Origin: Bacteroidota bacterium
GTDB taxonomy: Bacteria; Bacteroidota; Bacteroidia; 2-12-FULL-35-15
DNA: 64,000 nt
Assembly (NCBI GenBank): GCA_947469885.1
Contig: CANIQT010000007.1
Span: 91,295-155,294, forward strand
Reading direction: 5' to 3'
A model generated the notes under the pieces. The model was not told where the DNA came from. It saw only the letters and a list, made by a program, of their open reading frames with translations, and ran no database searches. Position numbers and translations under genes: made by a program. Numbering within the stretch: the first letter of the stretch is position 1; the number at the start of each line of letters is the position of its first letter. Below are positions 16,834 to 26,032 of this stretch, in pieces.

Positions 16834-17916
16834 ATGAAAAAAAACTACGAACACACGCAATGCCTCAGTTACGAACAACTGAAAGGATATTGCGAGCACC
16901 AAACGGAAAAAGAAGAGCGACACGAAATTTACAAACACCTTTCGGGGTGCGAACTGTGTGCTACTGCTGTAAACGGATTTTCAAAAATTCCGTTTACCAA
17001 AAATGATGTAAACAGAATAGAACAAAAAATGGATGCGCGAACGGACGTGCCCCATCCGTTGCCCCGCTTGCCTTTTGCAGAAGTGCTGTTAGTAAGTGTG
17101 GTTTTGCTTTTCAGTTTGGGATATTATGTTTTAGATAAACCTGTTTCGGAAACTAAACACGAAATAGCTGATTTGAATGCTGTGAGCTGCCCTATTTCAC
17201 AAATTCCTGAACCAAAAACAGTGACATCAACGGACACTTTTTGTTATCCTTCTGCAAAAAAAACAACACCTGTTTTATTGGCCGAAAAACCAAAACCCGC
17301 TGAAAGAGCTAATTTGCCTATAGAAAAACTGCCCACACCGGCTGTGACGATAAACGATTTGTTTTTGAAAGGAGTGAATAACAAGGGAGTTACTAAATCA
17401 TCGGTGAATGATGAAGTGATGTATATCGAGGATTTTAAAGTGGTGGATTATTTCAAAATTTATATTGACAATAGGCCAACAACAACTGAATTTGTTGGCA
17501 ACACCCCTGCATCCAAAGAAAATAAAACATCAACTGACCATTTTGATTTGAAAGAGGACGAACAAAAAATAATTGCTTTAGAAGTTCTAAAAACAAGTTT
17601 GCGCCAATTGAAAAAACAAAACTACCTGGAAGCAAACACCGGATTTCAATTGCTGATTGACAAAAACCGGAACGATGTAAACGCCTCGTTTTACAGTGGC
17701 ATTTGCTGTTTCGAAATGGGGAATTATACATTGGCAAAAAAACGTTTTTTGAGTGTATTAAACTATGCGAACCCGCAGTTTGAGCAGGAAGCCACCTGGA
17801 AACTGGCACTTACCTGCCTGAAAGCGGGAGAAAAAAAGGAAGCAATGCAGTTGTTGCAACAAATTGCGGAAGAAGATGGTTTTTATGCAGAGCGGGCGAA
17901 GAAGGAATTGAAATGA
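16834..17916 (+). CDS. Putative anti-sigma factor with zinc-binding motif, TM helix and TPR-like tail
   Basis: A 360-aa protein after the sigma factor gene. The N-terminus carries an anti-sigma zinc motif H35-x3-C39-x2-C42 (HLSGCELC). A single hydrophobic helix spans about 82-100 (AEVLLVSVVLLFSLGYYVL). A low-complexity linker leads to a C-terminal TPR-like part at 245-360 (LKKQNYLEANTGFQLLIDKN ... NYTLAKKRFLSVLNYANP ... EEDGFYAERAKKELK). Inference: the zinc domain holds the sigma factor in the cytosol and the TPR part senses or binds partners outside the inner membrane. Confidence 0.8.
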   Translation: MKKNYEHTQCLSYEQLKGYCEHQTEKEERHEIYKHLSGCELCATAVNGFSKIPFTKNDVNRIEQKMDARTDVPHPLPRLPFAEVLLVSVVLLFSLGYYVLDKPVSETKHEIADLNAVSCPISQIPEPKTVTSTDTFCYPSAKKTTPVLLAEKPKPAERANLPIEKLPTPAVTINDLFLKGVNNKGVTKSSVNDEVMYIEDFKVVDYFKIYIDNRPTTTEFVGNTPASKENKTSTDHFDLKEDEQKIIALEVLKTSLRQLKKQNYLEANTGFQLLIDKNRNDVNASFYSGICCFEMGNYTLAKKRFLSVLNYANPQFEQEATWKLALTCLKAGEKKEAMQLLQQIAEEDGFYAERAKKELK

Positions 17917-18063
17917 CTTAACATTCGTTGCTTTCAGGGAACAAAGAATAAGTCAAGTACTAGACATTAGGACAAGCAAATAAGATGAGAAAAATATTTT
18001 GGGGTTCTAGCGCAACTTATTTAGGCCTTATCTTTTTACTTTAACTAAACAAACAACCCTTTA

Positions 18064-18231
18064 GGTAAGTTAATTGTTTGCCAACGGTACACCGGAAACT
18101 TTTCCGGTAAGCCAATTGCTCGCCAACCATTAATAGGAAACTTTTCCGGTAAGCCAATTGCTCGCTAACCATTAACAGGAAACTTTTCCGGCAAGCCAAT
18201 TGCTTCCCAACCACTAACAGAAGACTTTTTT
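18064..18231. repeat. 42-bp tandem array, four units
   Basis: Units begin at 18064, 18106, 18148 and 18190, exactly 42 bases apart. Unit ends carry a dyad that is perfect at 18092-18107 (CCGGAAA, CT, TTTCCGG). The array lies in a 465-base convergent gap between the anti-sigma gene (plus) and the DUF1003 gene (minus). The rest of the gap holds only the hairpin at 18323. Confidence 0.95.
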
Positions 18232-18322
18232 GAAACCAAAAACAGCAACAAATAATCTGTGATTTTCAAAAAATTTATTACTTAATCACAATTTTTCACG
18301 CAAAAAATATTACCCCCCTGGC

Positions 18323-18353
18323 GCCTTTGTTGGTGTTTTTCACCAACAAAGGC
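18323..18353. terminator. Strong hairpin between convergent genes
   Basis: A perfect 13-bp stem, GCCTTTGTTGGTG paired with CACCAACAAAGGC, with a TTTTT loop. It lies 29 bases after the stop of the minus-strand DUF1003 gene. Neither side has a clear T-run directly after the stem, so termination is likely but not certain. Confidence 0.55.
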
Positions 18354-18381
18354 TAACAGGTAAAAAGCCTATTTTTTTAAT

Positions 18382-18948
18382 CTAATGTTTCAGTTTATCC
18401 AATTTAATATGGAGTTTTTCAATCAAATCCATTTGCACTTTTTGCACTTCCAATAGGTTTTTCATTTGTTCTTTCATTAGCAGGTCTAATTTTTTATTCA
18501 GGTTTCTAACTTCTATTTCAGCTTTCAAATTAATCAAGTATTGGTTTTCGCTTCGTTTTCTTTCTTTTACGGCTTGTCTTTTTTGTGTCATCATAATCAA
18601 TGGTCCCTGTATAATGGCAATACAAGGCAAGGTGAGTTTAAGCACATCGAAAGGAAAATGGTCCCACCGAACGTTTAAAAATGTTTCCATGGAATTAATT
18701 ATTAACCATGAGGTGAAAAGGACAGAGAACGAAATAACAAACCACCAGCTACCCACAAAACGGGCGACTTTAAAGGAAATGCGGTCGCCAATTTTCATTT
18801 TTTCTTCGTCATTGTCGGACGACAAATGTTCGGTCAGCAATTCTTCTTCGCGTATGGCTTCTGCAACAATCTGGTGTAATTTATTTACCCGCTCTTCTTC
18901 GTTTGCAAAAAGTTCTTCCAGGTATTTTTGGTGTTGTTTAAGTTTCAT
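18382..18948 (-). CDS. DUF1003 domain membrane protein
   Basis: A 188-aa protein of the DUF1003 family, function unknown. A charged N-terminal helix precedes two membrane segments, at about 70-90 (WWFVISFSVLFTSWLIINS) and 107-124 (LTLPCIAIIQGPLIMMTQ). Between them lies the family pattern around WDHFPFDVLKLTLPCIAI. The C-terminal 60 residues are a coiled coil with heptad leucines (LNKKLDLLMKEQMKNLLEVQ). It stands alone and converges with the anti-sigma gene. Confidence 0.88.
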   Translation of the reverse strand: MKLKQHQKYLEELFANEEERVNKLHQIVAEAIREEELLTEHLSSDNDEEKMKIGDRISFKVARFVGSWWFVISFSVLFTSWLIINSMETFLNVRWDHFPFDVLKLTLPCIAIIQGPLIMMTQKRQAVKERKRSENQYLINLKAEIEVRNLNKKLDLLMKEQMKNLLEVQKVQMDLIEKLHIKLDKLKH

Positions 18949-19070
18949 GATTCAATATCGTTAAATAAATACTTCAAAATTTCATTCTGCTAAATTATAG
19001 TAATGTATTTTTAAAAGCAAATAAATGTTTTTAAGAGGTAAAGATTTTAATAATCAGAAAAACTTTTTTC

Positions 19071-19078
19071 TACCTTTG
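19071..19078 (+). promoter_or_regulatory. Predicted -7 element for acs
   Basis: TACCTTTG, an exact TAnnTTTG match, 26 bases before the acs ATG. Confidence 0.6.
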
Positions 19079-19104
19079 AAAACATCATTTTAATAAATAC
19101 AGTT

Positions 19105-21000
19105 ATGGCAAGAATTACTTCCTTCGAACATTATCAACAAGAATATAATAAGAGTGTTGACAATCCTGAAGCCTTTTGGGCAGAGCAGGCAGAACAATTT
19201 GTGTGGAAAAAGAAATGGGATAAAGTATTGAACTGGAATTTCACAGAACCAAAAACAGAATGGTTTGTTGGGGGAAAGTTAAACATCATCGAAAACTGCT
19301 TAGACAGGCACTTGCCGGAACGTGCAAATCAAATTGCTTATTATTGGGAACCTAACAATCCGAACGAAAAAGCGATTGAACTTACCTATAAACAACTGCA
19401 CGAAGAGGTGTGCAAATTTGCAAATGTGTTGAAAAACAATGGAGCAAAAAAAGGCGATAGGGTTTGTATTTATATGCCAATGGTTCCCGAATTGGCAATT
19501 GCCTTATTGGCTTGTGCACGAATAGGCGCAGTGCATTCGGTTGTGTTTGGTGGGTTTTCAGCTTCGGCACTTTCGGGACGAATTCAGGATTGTGATTGTA
19601 AAATAGTGGTTACTTCGGATGGGGCTTACCGAGGCGCAAAAGCAAATCCTATAAAAGAGGTGGTGGATGAAGCGTTGGAAATTTGTCCGGGAGTAGAAAA
19701 GGTACTTGTGTTGAATCGCACCAATACAGAAATAAAAATGGTGGAAGGAAGAGATGTGATGTGGGAAGATGAAATGAAAAAAGTTTCTTCTGATTGCCCA
19801 GCCGAACCAATGGATGCAGAAGATATGTTGTTCATACTTTATACCTCCGGCTCCACCGGAAAACCAAAAGGAGTGGTGCATACTTGCGGAGGGTATATGG
19901 TTTATACACATTATAGTTTTGAAAATGTTTTTCAATATAAAAAAGGAGAAGTGTATTGGTGCACTGCTGATATTGGTTGGGTAACAGGTCATTCGTATAT
20001 TGTTTATGCTCCTTTGTTAGCAGGTGCCACTTCGGTAATGTTTGAAGGTATCCCCACTTATCCCGATGCAGGCAGGTTTTGGCAGGTGATTGATAAATAT
20101 AAAGTGAATATATTTTACACTGCTCCTACAGCCATTCGTGCATTGGAAGCAGCCGGATTAGATTTTGTCAAACCAAACAAACTTGATTCGCTGCGTGTTT
20201 TAGGTAGTGTGGGCGAACCAATTAATGAAGAAGCATGGAACTGGTACAGCCAAAACATTGGAAAAAACAGATGCCCGATCGTTGACACATGGTGGCAAAC
20301 GGAAACAGGGGGAATATTAATTTCTCCATTGGCCGGAATTACTAAAACCAAACCAAGTTTTGCAACATTACCATTGCCAGGAGTTCAACCCATTTTGGTG
20401 GATGATAAAGGAAATGAAATTATTGGAAATGGGGTGGAAGGAAACTTGTGCATTAAATTTCCGTGGCCCTCTATTATCCGCACCACTTATGGTGATCACG
20501 AACGTTGCAGACAAAATTATTTTGCTACCTATCCTAATTTGTATTTTACCGGTGATGGATGCAAACGTGATGAAGATGGCTATTACAGGATAACTGGTCG
20601 GGTGGATGATGTGATGAATGTGAGTGGACATCGTATCGGTACAGCAGAAGTAGAGAGTGCCATCAACATGCACATTGATATTGTAGAGTCTGCCGTGGTG
20701 GGTTATCCGCACGACATTAAAGGACAAGGAATTTATGCGTATGTAATTTGTACAAACAAAAATAAAGATGCAGCATCGTTGAGAAAAGAAATTTTAGCAG
20801 AAGTAACGAAAGCAATTGGACCCATTGCAAAGCCTGATAAAATTCAAATTGTTTCAGGGCTACCAAAAACCAGAAGTGGAAAAATTATGAGAAGAATATT
20901 GCGAAAGGTAGCCGAAGGAGAACTAAGTAATTTGGGTGATACCTCTACCCTTCTTGACCCAATGGTGGTGGAAGAAATAAAAGCAGGAGCAATAAAATAA
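19105..21000 (+). CDS. acs: Acetyl-CoA synthetase
   Basis: Converts acetate, ATP and CoA to acetyl-CoA (631 aa). Visible motifs: the adenylate P-loop YTSGSTGKPKGVVHT (about residues 248-262), the ACS signature DTWWQTETGG, YFTGDGCKRDEDGYYRITGR, the hinge and nucleotide-binding region DDVMNVSGHRIGTAEVESA, and the C-terminal acetylatable lysine in KTRSGKIMRRILRK, where known enzymes are switched off by acetylation. Length matches the family. It has its own promoter and is followed by a glycosyltransferase gene with a separate -7 element. Confidence 0.97.
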   Translation: MARITSFEHYQQEYNKSVDNPEAFWAEQAEQFVWKKKWDKVLNWNFTEPKTEWFVGGKLNIIENCLDRHLPERANQIAYYWEPNNPNEKAIELTYKQLHEEVCKFANVLKNNGAKKGDRVCIYMPMVPELAIALLACARIGAVHSVVFGGFSASALSGRIQDCDCKIVVTSDGAYRGAKANPIKEVVDEALEICPGVEKVLVLNRTNTEIKMVEGRDVMWEDEMKKVSSDCPAEPMDAEDMLFILYTSGSTGKPKGVVHTCGGYMVYTHYSFENVFQYKKGEVYWCTADIGWVTGHSYIVYAPLLAGATSVMFEGIPTYPDAGRFWQVIDKYKVNIFYTAPTAIRALEAAGLDFVKPNKLDSLRVLGSVGEPINEEAWNWYSQNIGKNRCPIVDTWWQTETGGILISPLAGITKTKPSFATLPLPGVQPILVDDKGNEIIGNGVEGNLCIKFPWPSIIRTTYGDHERCRQNYFATYPNLYFTGDGCKRDEDGYYRITGRVDDVMNVSGHRIGTAEVESAINMHIDIVESAVVGYPHDIKGQGIYAYVICTNKNKDAASLRKEILAEVTKAIGPIAKPDKIQIVSGLPKTRSGKIMRRILRKVAEGELSNLGDTSTLLDPMVVEEIKAGAIK

Positions 21001-21054
21001 TTTTTGAAAGACATAAAATTTTTGTTAAAACATAATTGTTTCCTGAATTTCCTT

Positions 21055-21062
21055 TACCTTCG
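21055..21062 (+). promoter_or_regulatory. Predicted -7 element that sets the start of the GT2 gene
   Basis: TACCTTCG fits the TAnnTTTG-type element. A transcript starting just after it would exclude an in-frame TTG at 21036 and favours the GTG at 21081 as start of the glycosyltransferase gene. Confidence 0.5.
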
Positions 21063-21080
21063 TTTTTCAAAAAAACAATT

Positions 21081-21794
21081 GTGTCAGATAGTTTAGTAAT
21101 CATACCAACATACAACGAAAAAGAAAACATTGAGCGAATGATTCGTAAAGTGTTATCGCTTCCACTTTCGTTTCATGTCTTGATTATTGATGATGGCTCG
21201 CCTGATGGTACTGCAACTATTGTAAAAAGGCTGATGCAGGAATTTCCAGAAAAACTATTTATTGAAGAGCGGTCTGGTAAATTAGGTTTAGGCACTGCCT
21301 ATATTCATGGTTTTACATGGGCATTGAAACGCAGGTATGAATACATTTTTGAAATGGATTGTGATTTTTCGCACAACCCGGAAGATTTAATTCGCTTGCG
21401 TCAAGCCTGTGTGGATGGTGCAGACATGTCAATCGGTTCGCGTTATGTAAAAGATGGAAAAATAGAAAACTGGCCCAAAGGAAGAGTGTTGATGTCATAC
21501 TATGCTTCTGTTTATGTTCGCATTGTACTTGGTGTAAACATCAGAGATACTACAGCAGGTTTCAAATGCTATACAAGAAAAGTATTGGAAAAAATAAAAT
21601 TTAATGAAATAAAGTTTGTGGGTTATGCGTTTCAGATTGAAATGAAATATACTGCTTACAAACTTGGATTTAAAATTGTTGAAGTTCCCATCACCTTTAC
21701 CGACAGGGTGGAAGGAGCATCCAAAATGAGTAAAGGAATATTTAAAGAAGCATTTTGGGGAGTAATTCAAATGCGTATCAAAAAAATCGGATAA
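21081..21794 (+). CDS. Polyprenyl-phosphate mannosyltransferase-like GT2 enzyme
   Basis: Family 2 glycosyltransferase of the dolichol-phosphate mannose synthase type (about 237 aa). The GTG at 21081 (VSDSLVIIPTYNEKENIERM) is chosen over an in-frame TTG at 21036 because the -7 element lies between them. Motifs: IIDDGSPDGT, FEMDCDFSHNPEDL (metal-binding DxD), GSRYVKDGKI and DTTAGFKCYTR. There is no C-terminal membrane domain, as in the soluble DPM1 type. The acceptor is likely undecaprenyl phosphate (inference). The M28 peptidase gene starts 13 bases later. Confidence 0.9.
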   Translation: MSDSLVIIPTYNEKENIERMIRKVLSLPLSFHVLIIDDGSPDGTATIVKRLMQEFPEKLFIEERSGKLGLGTAYIHGFTWALKRRYEYIFEMDCDFSHNPEDLIRLRQACVDGADMSIGSRYVKDGKIENWPKGRVLMSYYASVYVRIVLGVNIRDTTAGFKCYTRKVLEKIKFNEIKFVGYAFQIEMKYTAYKLGFKIVEVPITFTDRVEGASKMSKGIFKEAFWGVIQMRIKKIG

Positions 21795-21807
21795 CAATAA
21801 ATAAATT

Positions 21808-23031
21808 ATGAAAAAAATTTCTGCCCTGTTTTTAATTTTTAGTGCTGCATTGGTTCAAGCACAGAATATAAAAACAGAACAACTTAAAAAACACATTCAG
21901 TTTCTTGCTGATGATAAATTGAAAGGCAGAGGAACTTCCTCTCCCGAAGAATTGATTGCTGCAAAATATATTGCTGATAATTTTAAAAATTACGGTTTAC
22001 AACCCAAAGGAAACGGAAGCGATTATTACTACAAATTCAATTTCAAAAAACCAAAAGACCCTCACGATACTGTTGGTGGACAATTGGTTTCTGCAATGGA
22101 TGTGGTAGGTTATTTAGATAATGGAGCAGAAAACACAGTGGTTATTGGTGGACATTATGACCACTTGGGAACAGGCATGGACCATAATTCGTTGGATGCA
22201 AATCCTGAAGGCAAAATTCACAATGGTGCGGATGATAATGCATCGGGCACAGCAGGAGTGATGGAACTTGCACATTATTTTTCTCAGAACAAAACAAAAG
22301 AAAAATTTAATTTTTTGTTTATTTGTTTTTCGGGCGAAGAGTTAGGGTTGTTTGGCTCCAAAAAGTTTTGCGAAAATCCAACGGTTGATTTTAAAAAAGT
22401 AAATTACATGATTAACATGGATATGATTGGGCGATTGAACGATTCCACAAAAAAATTAATTGTGTATGGAGTAGGTACTTCGGCTGATTGGGTTCCGATG
22501 ATTGATAAAATGAAAACGGATTTTTCAATTAAAAAAGACAGTGCCGGAGTTGGACCTTCTGACCAAACTTCGTTTTATTTAAAAGATATACCAGTGCTGC
22601 ATTTCTTTACCGGTCAGCATTCTGATTATCATAAACCAAGTGATGATATTGAAAAAATAAATTTTGAAGGCGAAAAAAATGTGTTGGAATACATCATCAA
22701 AATAATTGGCGAAACAGAAAAATTACCAAAGATGAAGTTTCTGAAAACGAGAAATACAGAAACCGGCAAAGGCAAATATAAAGTAACAATGGGGGTGATG
22801 CCTGATTATACGTTTGATGGAAAAGGAATGCGGATAGACGGAGTGACAGATGGAAAACCTGCATCAAAAGCCGGATTGCTGAGAGGTGATATTGTGATTA
22901 AACTAGGAGAAACAAATGTGGAAAACGTGATGGACTATATGAAAGGGCTTTCCAGCTTTAACAAAGGAGATACCACAGATGTGAAAGTGATTAGAGATGG
23001 AAAAGAAATTAAACTATCAGTTACCTTTTAG
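21808..23031 (+). CDS. M28-family zinc aminopeptidase with PDZ domain
   Basis: Exported peptidase of 407 aa. A signal peptide (about 1-18, ending LVQAQ) precedes the M28 catalytic domain. Zinc-binding and catalytic motifs: GGHYDHLGTG, GADDNASGTAG, CFSGEELGLFGSK, NMDMIGRLN and the late histidine in FTGQHSDYHKPSDD. Residues about 320-407 form a PDZ-like domain (GMRIDGVTDGKPASKAGLLR ... VKVIRDGKEIKLSVTF). The next gene, pyrC, begins at the very next base, so the two are probably co-translated. Confidence 0.93.
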   Translation: MKKISALFLIFSAALVQAQNIKTEQLKKHIQFLADDKLKGRGTSSPEELIAAKYIADNFKNYGLQPKGNGSDYYYKFNFKKPKDPHDTVGGQLVSAMDVVGYLDNGAENTVVIGGHYDHLGTGMDHNSLDANPEGKIHNGADDNASGTAGVMELAHYFSQNKTKEKFNFLFICFSGEELGLFGSKKFCENPTVDFKKVNYMINMDMIGRLNDSTKKLIVYGVGTSADWVPMIDKMKTDFSIKKDSAGVGPSDQTSFYLKDIPVLHFFTGQHSDYHKPSDDIEKINFEGEKNVLEYIIKIIGETEKLPKMKFLKTRNTETGKGKYKVTMGVMPDYTFDGKGMRIDGVTDGKPASKAGLLRGDIVIKLGETNVENVMDYMKGLSSFNKGDTTDVKVIRDGKEIKLSVTF

Positions 23032-24369
23032 ATGAAAACATTAATTAAAAATGCGAACATTGTAAACGAAGGAAAAGTGTTACAGGGAAGTGTGTTGATT
23101 GAAAACAATATCATCTCCAAAATTTCTCCTTACGAAATAAATGTAAAAGCAGATAAAGTAATAGATGCAAAAGGCAACTATTTGTTCCCTGGTTGTATTG
23201 ACGACCAAGTGCATTTTCGTGAACCTGGTTTAACTCACAAAGGAGAAATATATACAGAGGCAAAAGCAGCAGTGGCAGGCGGTATTACCTCTTACATGGA
23301 AATGCCCAACACCATTCCCAATGTTTTTACTCAGCAATTATTAGAAGATAAATACAAGATAGCATCTCAAAAATCGCTTGCCAATTATTCTTTTTACATG
23401 GGTGCTTCCAACGATAATTTGGAAGAAGTTTTAAAAACAAATCCTAAAAATGTGTGTGGAGTAAAAGTATTTATGGGTTCTTCCACCGGCAATATGTTGG
23501 TGGACAATCCTGAAACGTTGGAAGCACTTTTTAGAGATTGCAAAATGCTTATTGCGGTGCATTGCGAAGATGAAGAGACAATAAAAAAGAATCAGGAAAC
23601 ATACATTCGTAGTTATGCCGAAAATATTCCTCCACAGTTTCATCCAATTATTCGGTCTGCCGAAGCGTGTTTCAAATCCTCCTCATTAGCAGTTCAACTT
23701 GCTAAAAAACACAACACCCGTTTGCATGTGTTGCATATTTCAACCGCGCAGGAACTCCAATTATTTGATAGTACTATACCATTGAAAGAAAAAAGAATTA
23801 CTGCCGAAGTGTGTATACATCATCTTTGGTTTTCTGATGCCGATTATTCTCGACTCGGTAATTTAATAAAGTGGAACCCGGCAATAAAAACTGCACATGA
23901 TAAAGTTGCTTTACTAAAAGGTCTGTTGGAAAACAAACTGGATGTAATTGCTACCGACCATGCACCACACACGTTGGAAGAAAAAATGAAACCTTACCTC
24001 AATGCTCCTTCAGGCGGACCATTGGTGCAACATTCGTTAATTACCATGCTCGAATTGTTTCATAACAAACAAATCACGTTAGAAAAAATTGCAGAAAAAA
24101 TGTCCCATGCAGTAGCCGATTGTTTTCAAGTTTCAAATAGAGGGTATATTCGCGAGGGATATTTTGCCGATTTAGTGTTAGTAGATATTAATTATCATTG
24201 GACCGTTACACCCAAAAATATTTTATACAAATGCGGATGGAGTCCGTTCGAATGGCAGTTGTTTCGTTCGCGCGTGATGCAGACATTTGTAAATGGCAAC
24301 TTGGTGTACGATAACGGAGAATGGGACGAAACCAAAAAAGGACAACGATTGAAATTTGAAAAAAATTAG
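23032..24369 (+). CDS. pyrC: Dihydroorotase
   Basis: Third step of pyrimidine synthesis: cyclises carbamoyl aspartate (445 aa, type I/PyrC-like amidohydrolase). Metal-ligand motifs: QVHFREPGLTHKGEI for the HxH-type site (DDQVHFR), HCEDEETIKKN, LHVLHISTA and the catalytic TDHAPHTLEEK. A long enzyme of the class typical for Bacteroidota. It abuts the M28 gene with no gap; no pathway partner is adjacent. Confidence 0.95.
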   Translation: MKTLIKNANIVNEGKVLQGSVLIENNIISKISPYEINVKADKVIDAKGNYLFPGCIDDQVHFREPGLTHKGEIYTEAKAAVAGGITSYMEMPNTIPNVFTQQLLEDKYKIASQKSLANYSFYMGASNDNLEEVLKTNPKNVCGVKVFMGSSTGNMLVDNPETLEALFRDCKMLIAVHCEDEETIKKNQETYIRSYAENIPPQFHPIIRSAEACFKSSSLAVQLAKKHNTRLHVLHISTAQELQLFDSTIPLKEKRITAEVCIHHLWFSDADYSRLGNLIKWNPAIKTAHDKVALLKGLLENKLDVIATDHAPHTLEEKMKPYLNAPSGGPLVQHSLITMLELFHNKQITLEKIAEKMSHAVADCFQVSNRGYIREGYFADLVLVDINYHWTVTPKNILYKCGWSPFEWQLFRSRVMQTFVNGNLVYDNGEWDETKKGQRLKFEKN

Positions 24370-24492
24370 TTCATTGGTTCACTTGTACATTAGTTCATTA
24401 GTGCGAATGCGCATACTAAATCTGCACATCAGCACATTAATTTATCAGCAAATCATTTTTATTCCTAATTCCTAATTCCTAATTCTTTTTCT

Positions 24493-25833
24493 GTGCTGTA
24501 CTGGATAATAAAACCTTTAGTATTTATTTTTTACCGAATCTTTTATAAATTTTCTTATAACGGAAAAGAAAACATTCCCAGCAATCAACCTATAATTTTT
24601 GCCCCAAACCATGTCAATGCCTTCATAGACCCCGTTGCTGTTGGTATTCTTACAACTAGAAAAGTACGGTTTTTTGCCCGTGGCGATGTGTTTAAAGGAC
24701 GAATTGCAAAAACCCTTTTAAACAGCATGGGCATCAGCCCCATGTACCGCCTGCAAGAAGGTTATACAGAGATAAAACGAAACGATAAAACATTTGAAGA
24801 ATGCCGAAAACGATTGAGCGATAACAAAGTTATTCTCATTTTTCCTGAAGGCATTTGTATTCAAGACCGAAGATTGGTACCTCTCAAAAAAGGATTAGCC
24901 CGCATTGTTTTTCAAACAGAAGAAACAATGAATTTCAAAAAAGAAGTGTTGATAATTCCTGTCGGATTAAATTATACTGCCGCCTATAAATTCCGCAGCA
25001 AATTATTTATTGACATCGGCAAACCGCTTTCGGTAAAGGAATACGAAGAGCAATTTAAACACGACAAAGTAAGAACCATTAATGATTTTACCAAAGTGTT
25101 AGAAAACAAAATGAAAGAACACCTGGTTATTATTAATAATAAAGACAATGATGAGGTAATGCTTGCACTCGAAGAAATTTATCTAGAACAATGGATAAAT
25201 GAAAACAGAGGTAATGCAAAAGACTTGAAACAACAGTACACCGCTACAAGAGAATTGGCCGCTATGGTAAATTTTCTGGAAACAAACCACCAACCCTTGT
25301 TAGAAGATTTAAAACAAAATACTACTGACTATCTAAAACACTTGAAACAAGCCCACTTGCGCGACCATTTGTTGCGCCCCGAAAAAATAAGCAAAATGAA
25401 TTTCGGAACGTTTGTGTTAGAAAGCCAATTGATATTATGGGGAAGCATTGTTTACCTCTTTGGTTTACTTACCAATTATCCTCCCTTTTTTTTAGGGAAA
25501 TTTATTGCAAACAAAAAAATAAAGCAAAACGAATTTTTCGCCAGTGTGTATTTACATGTTGCCATGATTGTATGGGTCATTTATTTTGGAGTTCAGCTTT
25601 TAACAGTTGCACTTGTATTCCGCAACTGGGGTCTGCTTGGCGGGTATGCTCTTTCTGTAATCATCCTTGGTTATTTTTGTTTGTGGTTTTACCCTATACG
25701 CCAAAAAATATTCGGACGGTGGAGGCTACTTCGTATGGTTCGAAAACAACGTGCCGATATTGAAAGTTTTGTACACCAACGCTCAGAGATTATTGTTCTT
25801 ATTGAAGAAGCAAGGGGGTGTTTTAAGGAGTAA
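24493..25833 (+). CDS. PlsC-domain acyltransferase with membrane C-terminus
   Basis: A 446-aa lysophospholipid/glycerol-phosphate acyltransferase-like protein. The acyltransferase motifs are NHVNAFIDPVAV (HxxxxD type, about residue 38), FARGDVF, and the acceptor site LIFPEGICIQDRR (about 117). Residues 300-420 hold three or four membrane segments (WGSIVYLFGLLTNYPP, VAMIVWVIYFGVQLLTVALV, GYALSVIILGYFCLWFYPI), so it is longer than simple PlsC. GTG at 24493 is used; no earlier in-frame start fits. A 21-bp repeat array starts 13 bases after the stop. Confidence 0.85.
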   Translation: MLYWIIKPLVFIFYRIFYKFSYNGKENIPSNQPIIFAPNHVNAFIDPVAVGILTTRKVRFFARGDVFKGRIAKTLLNSMGISPMYRLQEGYTEIKRNDKTFEECRKRLSDNKVILIFPEGICIQDRRLVPLKKGLARIVFQTEETMNFKKEVLIIPVGLNYTAAYKFRSKLFIDIGKPLSVKEYEEQFKHDKVRTINDFTKVLENKMKEHLVIINNKDNDEVMLALEEIYLEQWINENRGNAKDLKQQYTATRELAAMVNFLETNHQPLLEDLKQNTTDYLKHLKQAHLRDHLLRPEKISKMNFGTFVLESQLILWGSIVYLFGLLTNYPPFFLGKFIANKKIKQNEFFASVYLHVAMIVWVIYFGVQLLTVALVFRNWGLLGGYALSVIILGYFCLWFYPIRQKIFGRWRLLRMVRKQRADIESFVHQRSEIIVLIEEARGCFKE

Positions 25834-25845
25834 ATTCATCAAATA

Positions 25846-25971
25846 ACACTCTTGCATCTGTTCTGTACACTCTTGCATCCGTTCTGTACACTCTTGCATC
25901 AGTTCTGTACACTCCTGCATCTGTTCTGTAGAGTCCTGCATCCATTCTCTACACTCCTGCATCCGTTCTCT
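25846..25971. repeat. 21-bp tandem array, six units
   Basis: Units begin at 25846, 25867, 25888, 25909, 25930 and 25951, all exactly 21 bases apart, with consensus near ACACTCYTGCATCNGTTCTG plus T. Unit junctions mostly hold TGTACA. It fills the convergent gap between the PlsC-type gene and the minus-strand PKD surface protein. Confidence 0.97.
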
Positions 25972-26032
25972 CCAAATCTGATTTGATTGTTGAAAAACTG
26001 AAGTTGAATGAACTTCAAAAGTAATGATTTAA

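Noticed and set aside
21036..21080. TTG start of the GT2 gene
   Set aside because: A -7 element lies downstream of it at 21055-21062, so the transcript would probably not include it.
24370..24492. Gene or RNA between pyrC and the PlsC-type gene
   Set aside because: Only TTCATTAG-type and AATTAGG-type simple repeats were seen in these 123 bases.
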